A DNA stretch of 10,100 bases, from contig CAMLSH010000092.1 of the NCBI GenBank assembly GCA_946482625.1, positions 1-10,100 of the forward strand, read 5' to 3'. The stretch is from an uncultured Opitutaceae bacterium. GTDB taxonomy: Bacteria > Verrucomicrobiota > Verrucomicrobiae > Opitutales > Opitutaceae. The first letter of the stretch is position 1. The number at the start of each line of letters is the position of its first letter. Of the stretch, positions 1-7,263 are shown in pieces. A program made the position numbers and the translations under genes. Under the pieces are notes generated by a model. The model did not search any database. It was not told where the DNA came from and saw only the letters and a list, made by a program, of their open reading frames with translations.

Positions 1-142
1 CCGTCGCATGCGCGCGTCGCCGCTCCGTTCCGCGAAACGCCATCGACGTCACTCCCACCGATGCTGCCGCTCGCCTCCTAGTCTGACAGTCGGCGAGGAG
101 CATGGAAACAATGAGCAGCTGGTCTTTCGCCCCCACCACGCC

Positions 143-155
143 AATAAATTTTATT
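143..155. other. AT-rich palindrome upstream of the acetyltransferase gene
   Basis: A 13-base odd-centred perfect palindrome of only A and T (AATAAATTTTATT) stands out in a G+C-rich region about 140 bases before the acetyltransferase start. It could be part of a promoter or an operator, but no matching -35 box is evident and the distance to the gene is long. The rest of 1-291 holds no convincing coding frame. A six-base inverted repeat (CTCGCC at 70-75, GGCGAG at 92-97) could be the 3' hairpin of a gene to the left of the window, but it has no T-run. Confidence 0.2.
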
Positions 156-291
156 CATCCCTCCGCCGCTTCCGGCTCTTCTGCGTCTCCATCGGCTCGC
201 CGCGCACCCGACTCACCTCAACGCGCTCGCCCGCGACCCGCCAATCCCCGCCTTTGCCTCCGCGCCACCGCCCATCCAGCCTGACACTCCC

Positions 292-825
292 ATGCGTCCG
301 CCCGAAAATTTCACCACCCCACGCCTCTTCGCGCATCCCGTCCGCGCCGAAGACGCCCCGGACGTTTTCACCGCCTACGCCAACGATCCCGACGTCACCC
401 GCTACCTCGCCTGGAAACCGTACGCCGACCCGGCTCCCCTCGCCGATTTTCTCGCCGCCCGCGAAGGCGATTGGGCCACCGGCAACCACTTCGTCTGGCA
501 GCTGCGACTGCACGACACCCACGCCATCGTCGGCGCCATCGGCATGATCCCGGAAGGCCACAAAGCCCTCTTCGGCTACGTGCTCGGCAAAGCGTATTGG
601 GGTCACGGTTACGCCGCCGAAGCCCTGCGCCACCTCGTCGGCTGGGCGCTCGCCCAACCCCACCTCTACCGCGCCTGGGCCTACTGCGACCTCGAAAACC
701 CCACCTCCGCCCGCGTCATGGAAAAAGCCGGTATGATTCGCGAAGGCATTCTCCGCCGCTGGCACATCTGCCCGACCATCGGCCCCGAGCCCCGCGACTG
801 CTTCATCTACGCAAAAGCGAAGTAG
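292..825 (+). CDS. GNAT family N-acetyltransferase, RimJ/RimL type
   Basis: This 177-residue protein has the normal length and layout of a single-domain GCN5-related acetyltransferase of the Acetyltransf_3 (RimJ/RimL) group, cytosolic enzymes that move an acetyl group from acetyl-CoA to an amine. The N-terminus shows the strand 'TPRLFAHPVRAEDA' at about residues 8-22. The acetyl-CoA loop is WGHGYAAEAL at 103-112, fitting the Q/R-x-x-G-x-G/A pattern in a relaxed form. The family's C-terminal signature ENPTSARVMEKAGM lies at 135-148, followed by EGILRRW. The substrate cannot be read from sequence: relatives modify ribosomal protein N-termini, small amines or antibiotics, so a resistance role should not be assumed. 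The ATG at 292 is chosen because it directly precedes the first conserved strand; no clear ribosome-binding site is seen. It stands alone, with gaps of more than 250 bases on both sides. Confidence 0.9.
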   Translation: MRPPENFTTPRLFAHPVRAEDAPDVFTAYANDPDVTRYLAWKPYADPAPLADFLAAREGDWATGNHFVWQLRLHDTHAIVGAIGMIPEGHKALFGYVLGKAYWGHGYAAEALRHLVGWALAQPHLYRAWAYCDLENPTSARVMEKAGMIREGILRRWHICPTIGPEPRDCFIYAKAK

Positions 826-864
826 CCCCGCGCCCGCGATCGTCGCCTGCGTGCGGATCCGACA

Positions 865-972
865 GGTGCGAATTCCCTTCCGAGGGTAGCGCGCGTTTCC
901 TGGCCTCCGAAGGTAGGGCGCGTTGTCCCCAACGCGCCGGTTCAACTCCGCCCGCTTTCCTGCTAAAAACGC
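865..972. repeat. Composite intergenic palindromic repeat, copy 1
   Basis: The gap after the acetyltransferase carries a repeat seen in related form at two other places. A first half (GGTAGCGCGCGTTTCC, about 885-900) is followed by the sequence CCTCCGAAGGTAGGG (904-918). Then comes a perfect hairpin at 917-938: GGCGCGTT, loop GTCCCC, AACGCGCC. A 27-base tail at 946-972 matches the tail of the copy at 10010-10036 at 22 of 27 positions. There is no T-run, so it is not a typical intrinsic terminator. It looks like a REP-type interspersed repeat placed 3' of a gene. Confidence 0.6.
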
Positions 973-1092
973 ACCAGCATCACTGGTCAGCCGCCTCCTA
1001 GTCGTTCGGCTAATTCCCAAATCGCGCACTTCCCGCGATAGTCTGTAACGCAAAACCACCGCTCCGGTAATTCCCACTAACATCGCCTCACC

Positions 1093-1290
1093 ATGACCGC
1101 GCCCGCTCGATACCTCGGCCTGCAACCCGGCTTCCGCAACCACCCCGCCATCGAGCTCTACAACCTCCTCGCCCCTGTCGGCGAACACCCGCGCGGCTCC
1201 ACCGTCTCGCGCCAGACTTTGGAAAAACACGGCTACAAACTCCCCGCCAAACGCCGCCGCGCAAAACTCCACCTGACGCCCGTCGCCTGA
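1093..1290 (+). CDS. Small basic protein of unknown function, 65 residues
   Basis: I do not recognise a named family. The product has no signal peptide or membrane segment. The first two-thirds has a balanced, protein-like composition (RYLGLQPGFRNHPAIELYNL at about 6-25, then a G-S-T-V-S-R-Q-T-L motif near residues 35-43). It ends in a strongly basic stretch KLPAKRRRAKLH, which could bind nucleic acid or a ribosomal surface. Two points favour a real gene: it reads in one clean frame whose composition is unlike the Arg/Pro/Ser-rich shadow frames around it, and a strong intrinsic terminator starts 69 bases after its stop. It is probably monocistronic. The 1021-1092 leader has a six-base inverted repeat (ATCGCG/CGCGAT, 1021-1039) and two TAATTCCCA copies (1011-1019, 1068-1076), of unknown meaning. 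Confidence 0.65.
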   Translation: MTAPARYLGLQPGFRNHPAIELYNLLAPVGEHPRGSTVSRQTLEKHGYKLPAKRRRAKLHLTPVA

Positions 1291-1358
1291 GCCGTCGCCT
1301 CGACCACCGCCCACCCCTCTCACTCGCCTCTATTTTCGCTCACTCTCCGCTCCCCAAC

Positions 1359-1394
1359 CCGCCGGCCCGCTCTCATGCGACCGGCGGTTTTTTT
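1359..1394 (+). terminator. Rho-independent terminator after the 65-residue gene
   Basis: A perfect 7-bp G+C stem (CCGCCGG at 1359-1365, CCGGCGG at 1381-1387) with a 15-base loop is followed directly by seven T residues (1388-1394). This is the only clear stem-plus-T-run terminator seen in the window. It acts on the + strand and ends transcription of the small gene at 1093-1290, separating it from the sanA-like gene downstream. Confidence 0.85.
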
Positions 1395-1412
1395 GCGCCC
1401 ATTTCCGCCTAA

Positions 1413-1550
1413 ATTATCCGCAGGTTTCTCAACCGCCCCCGCATCTACGTTACGCCGCTTTTCTTCGACCAGTTCGAACAACCCGCTCGCGCCAACCTAG
1501 CGCGCTCGCTCCAAATACTCGAACTCGAGTCACCCTCCTCAAGTCCCTGA
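1413..1550 (+). pseudogene. 45-codon open frame without a standard start; possible gene remnant
   Basis: Directly after an in-frame TAA at 1410-1412, a frame stays open for 45 codons and stops at a TGA at 1548-1550. Its translation contains NRPRIYVTPLFFDQFEQ and ANLARSLQILELE. That mix of aromatic, aliphatic and acidic residues differs from the Arg/Ser/Pro-rich shadow frames nearby. It contains no ATG, GTG or TTG codon, so it is either the 3' end of a decayed gene, a very small gene starting at the rare ATT or ATC codons (1413, 1416), or chance. It lies between the terminator at 1359-1394 and the sanA-like gene at 1565. Confidence 0.25.
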
Positions 1551-1564
1551 TCTTCACGCCTCTC

Positions 1565-2239
1565 ATGCGCTTCCCCCAGCTACCGCGCTTCCTCCGCCTC
1601 CGCCCGCGCACGCTCCTCTTCAGCGCCATCCTCTTCGGCGCACTCTTCGTCAGCGTATCCAACTATCTCATCCTCACCCAAAACTCCGGCCGCCTCTTCA
1701 CCCGCGAAGCGGACACGCCCGTCCGCGACATCGCCCTCGTCCTCGGTGCCAGCCCCACGCTCTCCGACGGCCGCGTCAATCTCCACTTCGCCTCCCGCAT
1801 CGATGCCGCCGCGTCGCTCTACCACACCGGAAAAGTCCGCCACCTCCTCGTCAGCGGCGACAACGGCCACGCCAACTACAATGAGCCGCACGCCATGCGC
1901 GACGCCCTCATCGCACGCGGCGTCCCCACCGAAGCCATCACCTGCGACTACGCCGGTTTCCGCACGCTCGATTCCATCGTCCGCGCACACCGCATCTTCG
2001 GCGCGCGACAACTCATCATCGTCACGCAGCGTTATCACAACACCCGCGCCCTCGCCATCGCCCGCCACGAAGGCATCGACGCCATCGGCTTCTGCTCCGC
2101 CGACGTGAACCTCCGCGACTCGCTCCGCACCGAGCTTCGAGAAGTCCTCGCCCGCGCCGCCACCATGCTCGATCTGCACGTTCTCCATCGCAGCCCGAAA
2201 TTCCTGGGCCACCCCGAACCCATCCTCACGAGCCGCTGA
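1565..2239 (+). CDS. sanA: SanA/YdcF-like DUF218 membrane-anchored protein
   Basis: This 224-residue protein is close in length to E. coli SanA (about 239 residues), an inner-membrane protein whose loss raises envelope permeability to vancomycin at high temperature; its biochemical activity is not settled. A short basic N-terminus is followed by one hydrophobic segment (about 16-38) that should anchor it with the DUF218 domain outside. Family blocks follow in order: LVLGAS at 58-63, FASRIDAAASLYHTGKV at 75-91, LLVSGDN at 94-100, NEPHAMRDALIARGVP at 106-121, DYAGFRTLDSIVRAHRIFG at 128-146 and IIVTQRYHNTRALAIAR at 151-167. The C-terminal PKFLG at 211-215 is typical of the SanA branch rather than the YdcF branch. 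The ATG at 1565 sits just before the anchor segment; no Shine-Dalgarno site is visible. The gap to the helicase start is 170 bases, so co-transcription is possible but not evident. Confidence 0.85.
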   Translation: MRFPQLPRFLRLRPRTLLFSAILFGALFVSVSNYLILTQNSGRLFTREADTPVRDIALVLGASPTLSDGRVNLHFASRIDAAASLYHTGKVRHLLVSGDNGHANYNEPHAMRDALIARGVPTEAITCDYAGFRTLDSIVRAHRIFGARQLIIVTQRYHNTRALAIARHEGIDAIGFCSADVNLRDSLRTELREVLARAATMLDLHVLHRSPKFLGHPEPILTSR

Positions 2240-2409
2240 CCGTCAGCAGCTTGCCGTCTCTTGCAAATCGCCCGCACGGCTCAGTCGGATTTTGCCGGGT
2301 TCCCCTCATTGTTTTTCACGCACCCGCAGCACCATGCCATGGAAACGGTTATGGCTTTAACGTGCCGCTTACAGCACCTCACCGCTCTTTTCCGGTCCAT
2401 TTGCCAGAC
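2240..2409. other. Intergenic leader before the helicase gene
   Basis: These 170 bases have visibly lower G+C than the flanking genes and contain short A/T runs (for example TTGTTTTTC near 2310 and TTATGGCTTTAAC near 2350). The helicase frame is open back to a TTG at 2251, but this extension (Cys, His and Pro rich, without the local C-ending codon habit) reads as noncoding. I infer that a promoter for the helicase gene lies here, but I cannot place its boxes with confidence. Confidence 0.3.
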
Positions 2410-5400
2410 ATGCAAATTTCCGACATGCGCAGCGTCACCGATCTGGAAGCTCCGCTCGCCCGCGAGCGTTTGGCCAAATTGTTCGAATTCCTGAAGGCCT
2501 ACACCGACCTCCGCTATCCGCCCGTCCGCGATCTCGGCCTGCAGCCTCATTTCTTCCAACTGCAGGATCTCCCCGCCGATCTTTCCGTCGAACGCATGCG
2601 ACCGGCCGCCGCGACCGACGAAGGTGCCGAAGACGCCGGCATCGTGCTGCGCCTCACCCGCCCCGCGTGCACCCCATGTCCCCCTCCCCATGAAGACATC
2701 GCCGAATGGCTGAAACCCGGCTGGCAGGAGCTCGCCGGCAAGGCTGAATTTCTCCCCGCCCGCGAAACGGTGGACGCTCAAGGGCTCACGCGTATCGATA
2801 AATTCGAGACCGATGAACGCCGCCTCACCCGCCTCCGCGCCTGGCTCGCTCAGCGCGACGCCTGGATCGCCAGCGAACGCCCCATCCGCCAGGCCCTCGA
2901 TCTCTTTCAACGCGCCTACGAGTGGTACGGCGTCCTCGAGCGCGAAGGCGAACGCGTCGAACTCCTCGTCGGCGACGGTCTGCTCCAGTGCCCCGGCGCC
3001 ACCGGCGATTTCCGCCACCCCGTGCTTCTGCAAAAACTCACGCTCGAGTTTTACCCCGACACACCGCAGCCGTGTTTCGTTTTCCGCAAACAGGAGCACC
3101 CGCCCGAACTCTACATGGAGCTGCTCCGCATCCTCCCCGGCGTTAACAACCAGCAGCTCGCCCAGTGTTCCGACGAGCTGAAGCGCATGGAATTTTCCCC
3201 GCTCGGCGGCGACGAGACCGATGGCTTTCTCCGCCGTCTCATCCAGGGCCTGTTCCCCGGCGCCGGCACCATGTCCACTCCCGGCCAGCCCGCAACTGCC
3301 CCCACCATCACGCGTCAGCCCGCGATCTTCATGCGCGCGCGCCGCAGCGGTCCGGGCAACGTTTTCGATCTCGTCCTCGAAGACATCCACAAGCGCCAGG
3401 ACGAGCTCCCGCCTTCACTGCTCCGCATCCTCGGATTTTTTCCGCCCGACACCGAGCCCGTCGAAGACGCGCCCGGCGATTTCTCCGCCTCCGGTAACGA
3501 GGACGATGAAATCCTGCTCAGCAAACCCGCCAACCGCGAGCAACTCGAGATCGCCCGCCAGCTCGAACGCAAAGACTGCGTCCTCGTCCAGGGTCCTCCC
3601 GGTACCGGAAAAACGCATACCATCGCCAATCTCCTCGGCCACCTCCTTGCCCAGGGCAAACGCGTGCTCGTCACCGCCCACACGCCAAAAGCGCTGCGCG
3701 TCCTCCGCGAAAAAGTCGTCGAGCCGCTCCGCCCCCTCTGCGTCAGTGTGCTGCACAACGACAAACCCAGCCAGGAGGAGCTCCAGGCCTCCGTGCGCAC
3801 GATCCACACGAAACTCAGCCAGGATAACGTCGTGCTCGAGCGCGAGGCCCGCCGCCTGCAAAGCGAGCGCAGCCGCGTGCTCACCGCGTTGCGCGAAGCC
3901 CGCGCCCGTCTGCTCGAAGCGCGCATGGACGAGATCCGCGATGTCGTGATTGAAGGCGTGGTCTTTCGTCCCGTCGATGCCGCGCGCCACGTACGCGAAG
4001 CCGCCAGCCAGGATAATTGGATTCCGGGTCCGGTCACGCCCGGCGCACCGCTTCCGCTGTCGGCCGCCGACATCGTCGCCCTCTATCAAAGCAACGCCCG
4101 CCTCTCGCTGGCGGACGAACGCGAGATCGCCCTCACCCGCACCAACCTCGAAAAAATTCCCACGCCTTCCGAGTTCAGAGAGACCGTCGAGACCAGAGAC
4201 GCGCTCGGCCGCCAGCATCTGCGTTTCCGCGAAGAGCTCTGGGGCGAACCCGCCGGCCCGGTCGAGCCCGCCGCCTTCGAGCGCCTGTTCGATCAAGCCG
4301 GTCGCGCGATCGCGTTTCTCCGCGAGAGCACGCCCTGGCAGCTCGAGGCCATTCAGGCCGGTCGCGACGGCAAACAAGCCCGCCGCGTCTGGGAATCCTT
4401 CGCCGAACACATCGAAAACACGTGGAAGGAACTTCAGGAATGTCACACGCTCATCATGGAGCACGGTCCCGAAGTCTCCGACCCTCGCGCGCCTCGTGAC
4501 CTCCTTCCCATCATCGACGAAATCATCGCCCACCACGAAAAGGGCGGCTCGTTCGGTGTCGTCACCAAACTCACCAAACGCGCGTGGTTCGAGCTCCAGC
4601 AAAACGCCAGGATCGGCGGCCGCGACCTCGACCTGACCGGCGTCCAGCAGGTCCGCGCTGTGCGCGCGCTGCTTCGCCAGCGCCAGCTCCGCACCGAACT
4701 CGTCGAGCGCTGGGAACGCTATATGAGCGGTCGCGGCGGCCTCCCTTCGGCCGATCTCGGCGAACGCCCCGAGCAGGTCTGCCGGCAGTTCGTCCCTCAG
4801 ATTCGCGCGGGCCTCAACTGGCACGCCTGCGTCTGGCTCCTCTTGGAAGCGGAGTTCAACCGCCTCGGTTTTAATTGGACCGCTTTCCTTGAATCCACTC
4901 CGCCCGAGACCGGTGAAAACGCCGGGCTCATCCGCCTCCGCCACGCCATCGTCGACAACCTCGGGCCTGTGCTCGAAGCCCGCGCCAATCGTCTCCGCTA
5001 CCAAAAACTCCAGGCCCGCATCGAAGGCTGGCTCGACGCCCACGTCGAAACCACGCGCGACGCCCTCGCCACCCGCCACCTCCGGCAGGCCGTCGTCGAG
5101 TGCTCGCCCGACGCGTATCAGGAAGCCTATGACGAACTCGCCCGGCTCCGCTCCCTCGAACCCGAGCTGCAAGCCCGTTTCGATCGTCTGCAAACGCTCG
5201 CCACCACCGCGCCAGCCTGGGCCTCCGCCCTCGAAAATCGCGTGCCTCCGCACGACGAACCCCAGCCTCCGGGCGATCCGCGCCACGCCTGGCAGTGGCG
5301 TCAGCTCCACGATGAGCTCGAAGTCCGCGCCGCTGTCTCGCTCGACATCTTGCAGGCCCGCATCGAACAGCTCTCCGGCGAACTCCGCGAAGTCACGACA

Positions 5401-6963
5401 CAGCTGGTCGAGAAGCAAACCTGGCTCCACCGCCTCGTGAAAACCGGCAGCCCTCAAAAGCAGGCGCTCGGCGCCTACGCCGCTCTGCGCAACAAGATCA
5501 CCAAAACCGGCAAAGGCGTGCGCGACGCCGAAAACCGCTCCGCCGCCCGTCGCGAAATGGCCGTCGCCAAGGACGCCGTCCCCGTCTGGATCATGCCGCT
5601 CGCCGAAGTCGCCGAGACCTTCGATCCACGCACCGCACGCTTCGATGTCGTCATCGTCGATGAGGCCAGCCAATGCGACCCCACGTCGTTGTTCGCCCTC
5701 TACCTCGGCCGCCAGACGATCATCGTCGGCGACGACGAACAGGTCACGCCCATCGCCGTCGGCACGCAGTCCGACGATGTGAGCAAACTCGTCAGTATCT
5801 TCCTCGACGGCGTTCCACATAAAGAACTCTACGACGGCGAAACCTCTGTCTACGAACTCGCGCAGATCGCCTTCGGCGGCGTCATTCGCCTCACCGAGCA
5901 TTTCCGCTGCGCGCCCGACATCATCGCGTTCAGCAACCACCTCTCCTACAAGGGCGAAATCCAGGCTCTGCGCGAAGCCTCCGCCGTCCCGCTGCGTCCT
6001 CACGTGGTGCCTCTTCATGTTCCCGGGGGCCGCGCGCGCGCCGGTGAGGTCAACGACGCCGAAGCCGAGACCATCGCCTCGCTCATCTGCGCCGCGCACG
6101 AGCTGCCGGAGTTCGCAAAAAACGACCGCGGCACACCCATGTCCTTCGGCGTCGTCTCCCTCGTCGGCGACAAACAAGCGGTGAAAATCGACGCCCTCCT
6201 CCGCCGCCACCTCTCGCCCGCCGCATACATGCAGCGCCAGATCCTCTGCGGCGACGCCGCCCAGTTCCAGGGCGACGAACGCGACGTCATGTTCCTCTCC
6301 GTCGTCGATGGCCCGCCCGCGCAACCACCGCTCCCGATCCGCCAGGAAGGCCCGAAGAAAGTTTTCAAAAAACGCTTCAACGTCGCCGCCAGCCGCGCCC
6401 GCAACCAGATGTGGGTTGTCCACAGCCTCGACCACGAAACCGATCTTCAGCCCGGCGACTACCGCCGCCGCATCATCGAACACGCGCTTGATCCCCAAGG
6501 CTTCGAGCCGCGTATCGAGCCTTCGGATGCCGCCACCCCCGGCTTCGAGGAACAGGTCCGCCGCCACCTCGTCGCGCGAAGCTATCAGGTCATCTCCGAC
6601 TATCGCGCCGGAGCCTGCGCGCTCGATCTCGTCGTCGTAGGCCCGAATGGCCGCCGCCTCGCCGTGGAGTGCGACGGCAGCCGCTTCCACGGCCCCGAAC
6701 AGCTCGAAGCCGACATGGAGCGCCAGTCCGTGCTCGAGCGCCTCGGCTGGAAGTTCGTGCGCATCCGCAGCAGCCTTTTCTTCCGCGACGAAGAACGCGC
6801 CCTCGCCCCGCTCTTCCGCCGCCTGCACGAACTCGGCATCGAGCCTCATGCTACCAGCGCGAACGACAAACCCGCGCCCACCGCCGACCGCTCGAAGCCG
6901 CTCGTCGAAAAAGTCACCAAACGCGCCGCCGCCCTCCGCGAAACCTGGTCATCCGCCGAGTGA
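2410..6963 (+). CDS. Superfamily 1 helicase fused to C-terminal Vsr/MTES_1575-type nuclease
   Basis: This 1517-residue protein joins an SF1 (Upf1/Dna2-like, COG1112-style) motor to a nuclease. Residues 1-370 form an N-terminal region I do not recognise. The motor follows: Q-motif-like NREQLEIA, Walker A GPPGTGKT (395-402), motif II DEAS (1084-1087), motif III GDDEQ (1107-1111), motif IV-like LTEHFRC (1161-1167), motif V QGDERD (1287-1292) and motif VI VAASRAR (1325-1331). All key residues are intact, so ATP-driven translocation on DNA or RNA is expected. About 680 residues separate Walker A from motif II; this insert begins with a likely coiled coil (about 462-512) and is largely alpha-helical in appearance. 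The C-terminal domain (about 1378-1470) has D1406, E1420 and D1422 in AVECDG, H1427, then R/Q and LGWKFVRIRSS, the pattern of the MTES_1575/DUF559 endonuclease-like fold. The ATG at 2410 is preferred over TTG 2251; ATG 2425 is the alternative. A repair or anti-phage role is inferred, and no partner gene is adjacent. Confidence 0.88.
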   Translation: MQISDMRSVTDLEAPLARERLAKLFEFLKAYTDLRYPPVRDLGLQPHFFQLQDLPADLSVERMRPAAATDEGAEDAGIVLRLTRPACTPCPPPHEDIAEWLKPGWQELAGKAEFLPARETVDAQGLTRIDKFETDERRLTRLRAWLAQRDAWIASERPIRQALDLFQRAYEWYGVLEREGERVELLVGDGLLQCPGATGDFRHPVLLQKLTLEFYPDTPQPCFVFRKQEHPPELYMELLRILPGVNNQQLAQCSDELKRMEFSPLGGDETDGFLRRLIQGLFPGAGTMSTPGQPATAPTITRQPAIFMRARRSGPGNVFDLVLEDIHKRQDELPPSLLRILGFFPPDTEPVEDAPGDFSASGNEDDEILLSKPANREQLEIARQLERKDCVLVQGPPGTGKTHTIANLLGHLLAQGKRVLVTAHTPKALRVLREKVVEPLRPLCVSVLHNDKPSQEELQASVRTIHTKLSQDNVVLEREARRLQSERSRVLTALREARARLLEARMDEIRDVVIEGVVFRPVDAARHVREAASQDNWIPGPVTPGAPLPLSAADIVALYQSNARLSLADEREIALTRTNLEKIPTPSEFRETVETRDALGRQHLRFREELWGEPAGPVEPAAFERLFDQAGRAIAFLRESTPWQLEAIQAGRDGKQARRVWESFAEHIENTWKELQECHTLIMEHGPEVSDPRAPRDLLPIIDEIIAHHEKGGSFGVVTKLTKRAWFELQQNARIGGRDLDLTGVQQVRAVRALLRQRQLRTELVERWERYMSGRGGLPSADLGERPEQVCRQFVPQIRAGLNWHACVWLLLEAEFNRLGFNWTAFLESTPPETGENAGLIRLRHAIVDNLGPVLEARANRLRYQKLQARIEGWLDAHVETTRDALATRHLRQAVVECSPDAYQEAYDELARLRSLEPELQARFDRLQTLATTAPAWASALENRVPPHDEPQPPGDPRHAWQWRQLHDELEVRAAVSLDILQARIEQLSGELREVTTQLVEKQTWLHRLVKTGSPQKQALGAYAALRNKITKTGKGVRDAENRSAARREMAVAKDAVPVWIMPLAEVAETFDPRTARFDVVIVDEASQCDPTSLFALYLGRQTIIVGDDEQVTPIAVGTQSDDVSKLVSIFLDGVPHKELYDGETSVYELAQIAFGGVIRLTEHFRCAPDIIAFSNHLSYKGEIQALREASAVPLRPHVVPLHVPGGRARAGEVNDAEAETIASLICAAHELPEFAKNDRGTPMSFGVVSLVGDKQAVKIDALLRRHLSPAAYMQRQILCGDAAQFQGDERDVMFLSVVDGPPAQPPLPIRQEGPKKVFKKRFNVAASRARNQMWVVHSLDHETDLQPGDYRRRIIEHALDPQGFEPRIEPSDAATPGFEEQVRRHLVARSYQVISDYRAGACALDLVVVGPNGRRLAVECDGSRFHGPEQLEADMERQSVLERLGWKFVRIRSSLFFRDEERALAPLFRRLHELGIEPHATSANDKPAPTADRSKPLVEKVTKRAAALRETWSSAE

Positions 6964-6989
6964 TGTCTTCCGCGTGCGTCCCAATAGTA

Positions 6990-7136
6990 GCGCTCCTCCG
7001 AGGTGGAGCGCGCACTCCGAGCGCGCTGTTCCGCATCGCACGTCCAAAACACATCCTAACCACCCACTGGCGCGGCAGCGCCGGTAGGGCGGGTTATCCC
7101 TAACCCGCCGGTTGCGCATCGCACACCCAACACACC
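6990..7136. repeat. Composite intergenic palindromic repeat, copy 2 (two tandem units)
   Basis: Two related units follow the helicase stop. Unit A (6993-7046) has AGCGCGC (7007-7013) and GCGCGCT (7021-7027) as hairpin arms. An alternative fold pairs GCGCTCC (6990-6996) with GGAGCGC (7005-7011), so two structures compete. Unit B has a perfect 9-bp stem at 7088-7109: GGCGGGTTA, loop TCCC, TAACCCGCC. Both hairpins are followed by nearly the same tail, GTTCCGCATCGCACGTCC (7028-7045) versus GTTGCGCATCGCACACCC (7111-7128). This is a duplicated hairpin-plus-tail module. It lacks T-runs and is probably a REP-like element, possibly also protecting the helicase mRNA 3' end. Confidence 0.65.
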
Positions 7137-7263
7137 TCACTCTTCCCCGCATCGACCTTTTCCCCCAATCGACCACCCACATCGTCGACACCGCTCCTCC
7201 CGCCATCCCGCACACTCGACCTCGCCCTCGTCTCACGCGCGCGCAAACCTCCGACCCGCCCGC
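7137..7263 (+). other. C-rich, G-poor tract between repeat and phosphatase gene
   Basis: This stretch is dominated by C with few G residues (for example CTCACTCTTCCCCGCATCG and CCGCTCCTCCCGCCATCCC). RNA of this composition resembles Rho-utilisation sites, so Rho-dependent termination after the helicase is possible. The + strand in this window is C-rich everywhere, so the signal is only suggestive. I see no coding frame, RNA gene or clear promoter boxes here, although the phosphatase promoter should lie in or near it. Confidence 0.25.

Noticed and set aside
102..284. 60-codon + strand frame with GAGGAG upstream
   Set aside because: The Ser/Pro/Ala/Arg-rich product shows no motif, and the purine stretch sits badly spaced from the first ATG (better for ATG 111, but still no supporting homology).
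72..1003. Direct repeat CGCCTCCTAGTC (72-83 and 992-1003) flanking the acetyltransferase gene, as if target-site or recombination ends
   Set aside because: A shared 12-mer is expected by chance several times in 10 kb of biased composition, and no mobile element gene lies between the copies.
151..1323. 390-codon minus-strand open frame across the acetyltransferase and small gene
   Set aside because: It is Gly/Ala/Val-rich, has no domain, and spans two + strand genes plus a repeat-bearing gap.
1580..2212. 210-codon minus-strand frame opposite the sanA-like gene
   Set aside because: It is the antisense shadow of a gene with clear DUF218 motifs and has a low-complexity Ala/Glu/Gly/Asp composition.
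2251..2409. N-terminal extension of the helicase from TTG at 2251
   Set aside because: The 53 extra residues lack the local codon habit, are Cys/His/Pro-rich, and lie in a lower-G+C stretch that looks like a promoter region; ATG 2410 fits better.
3415..6849. Very long minus-strand open frame (1144 codons) antisense to the helicase gene
   Set aside because: It lies wholly inside the helicase gene, which has all SF1 motifs. Its translation is Gly/Ala/Asp/Glu/Val-rich without recognisable domains, as expected for the antisense of NNC-rich codons in high-G+C DNA.
6964..7263. tRNA or small RNA gene in the gap after the helicase
   Set aside because: The hairpins do not form a cloverleaf, no CCA or T-loop pattern is present, and the repeats explain the structure.
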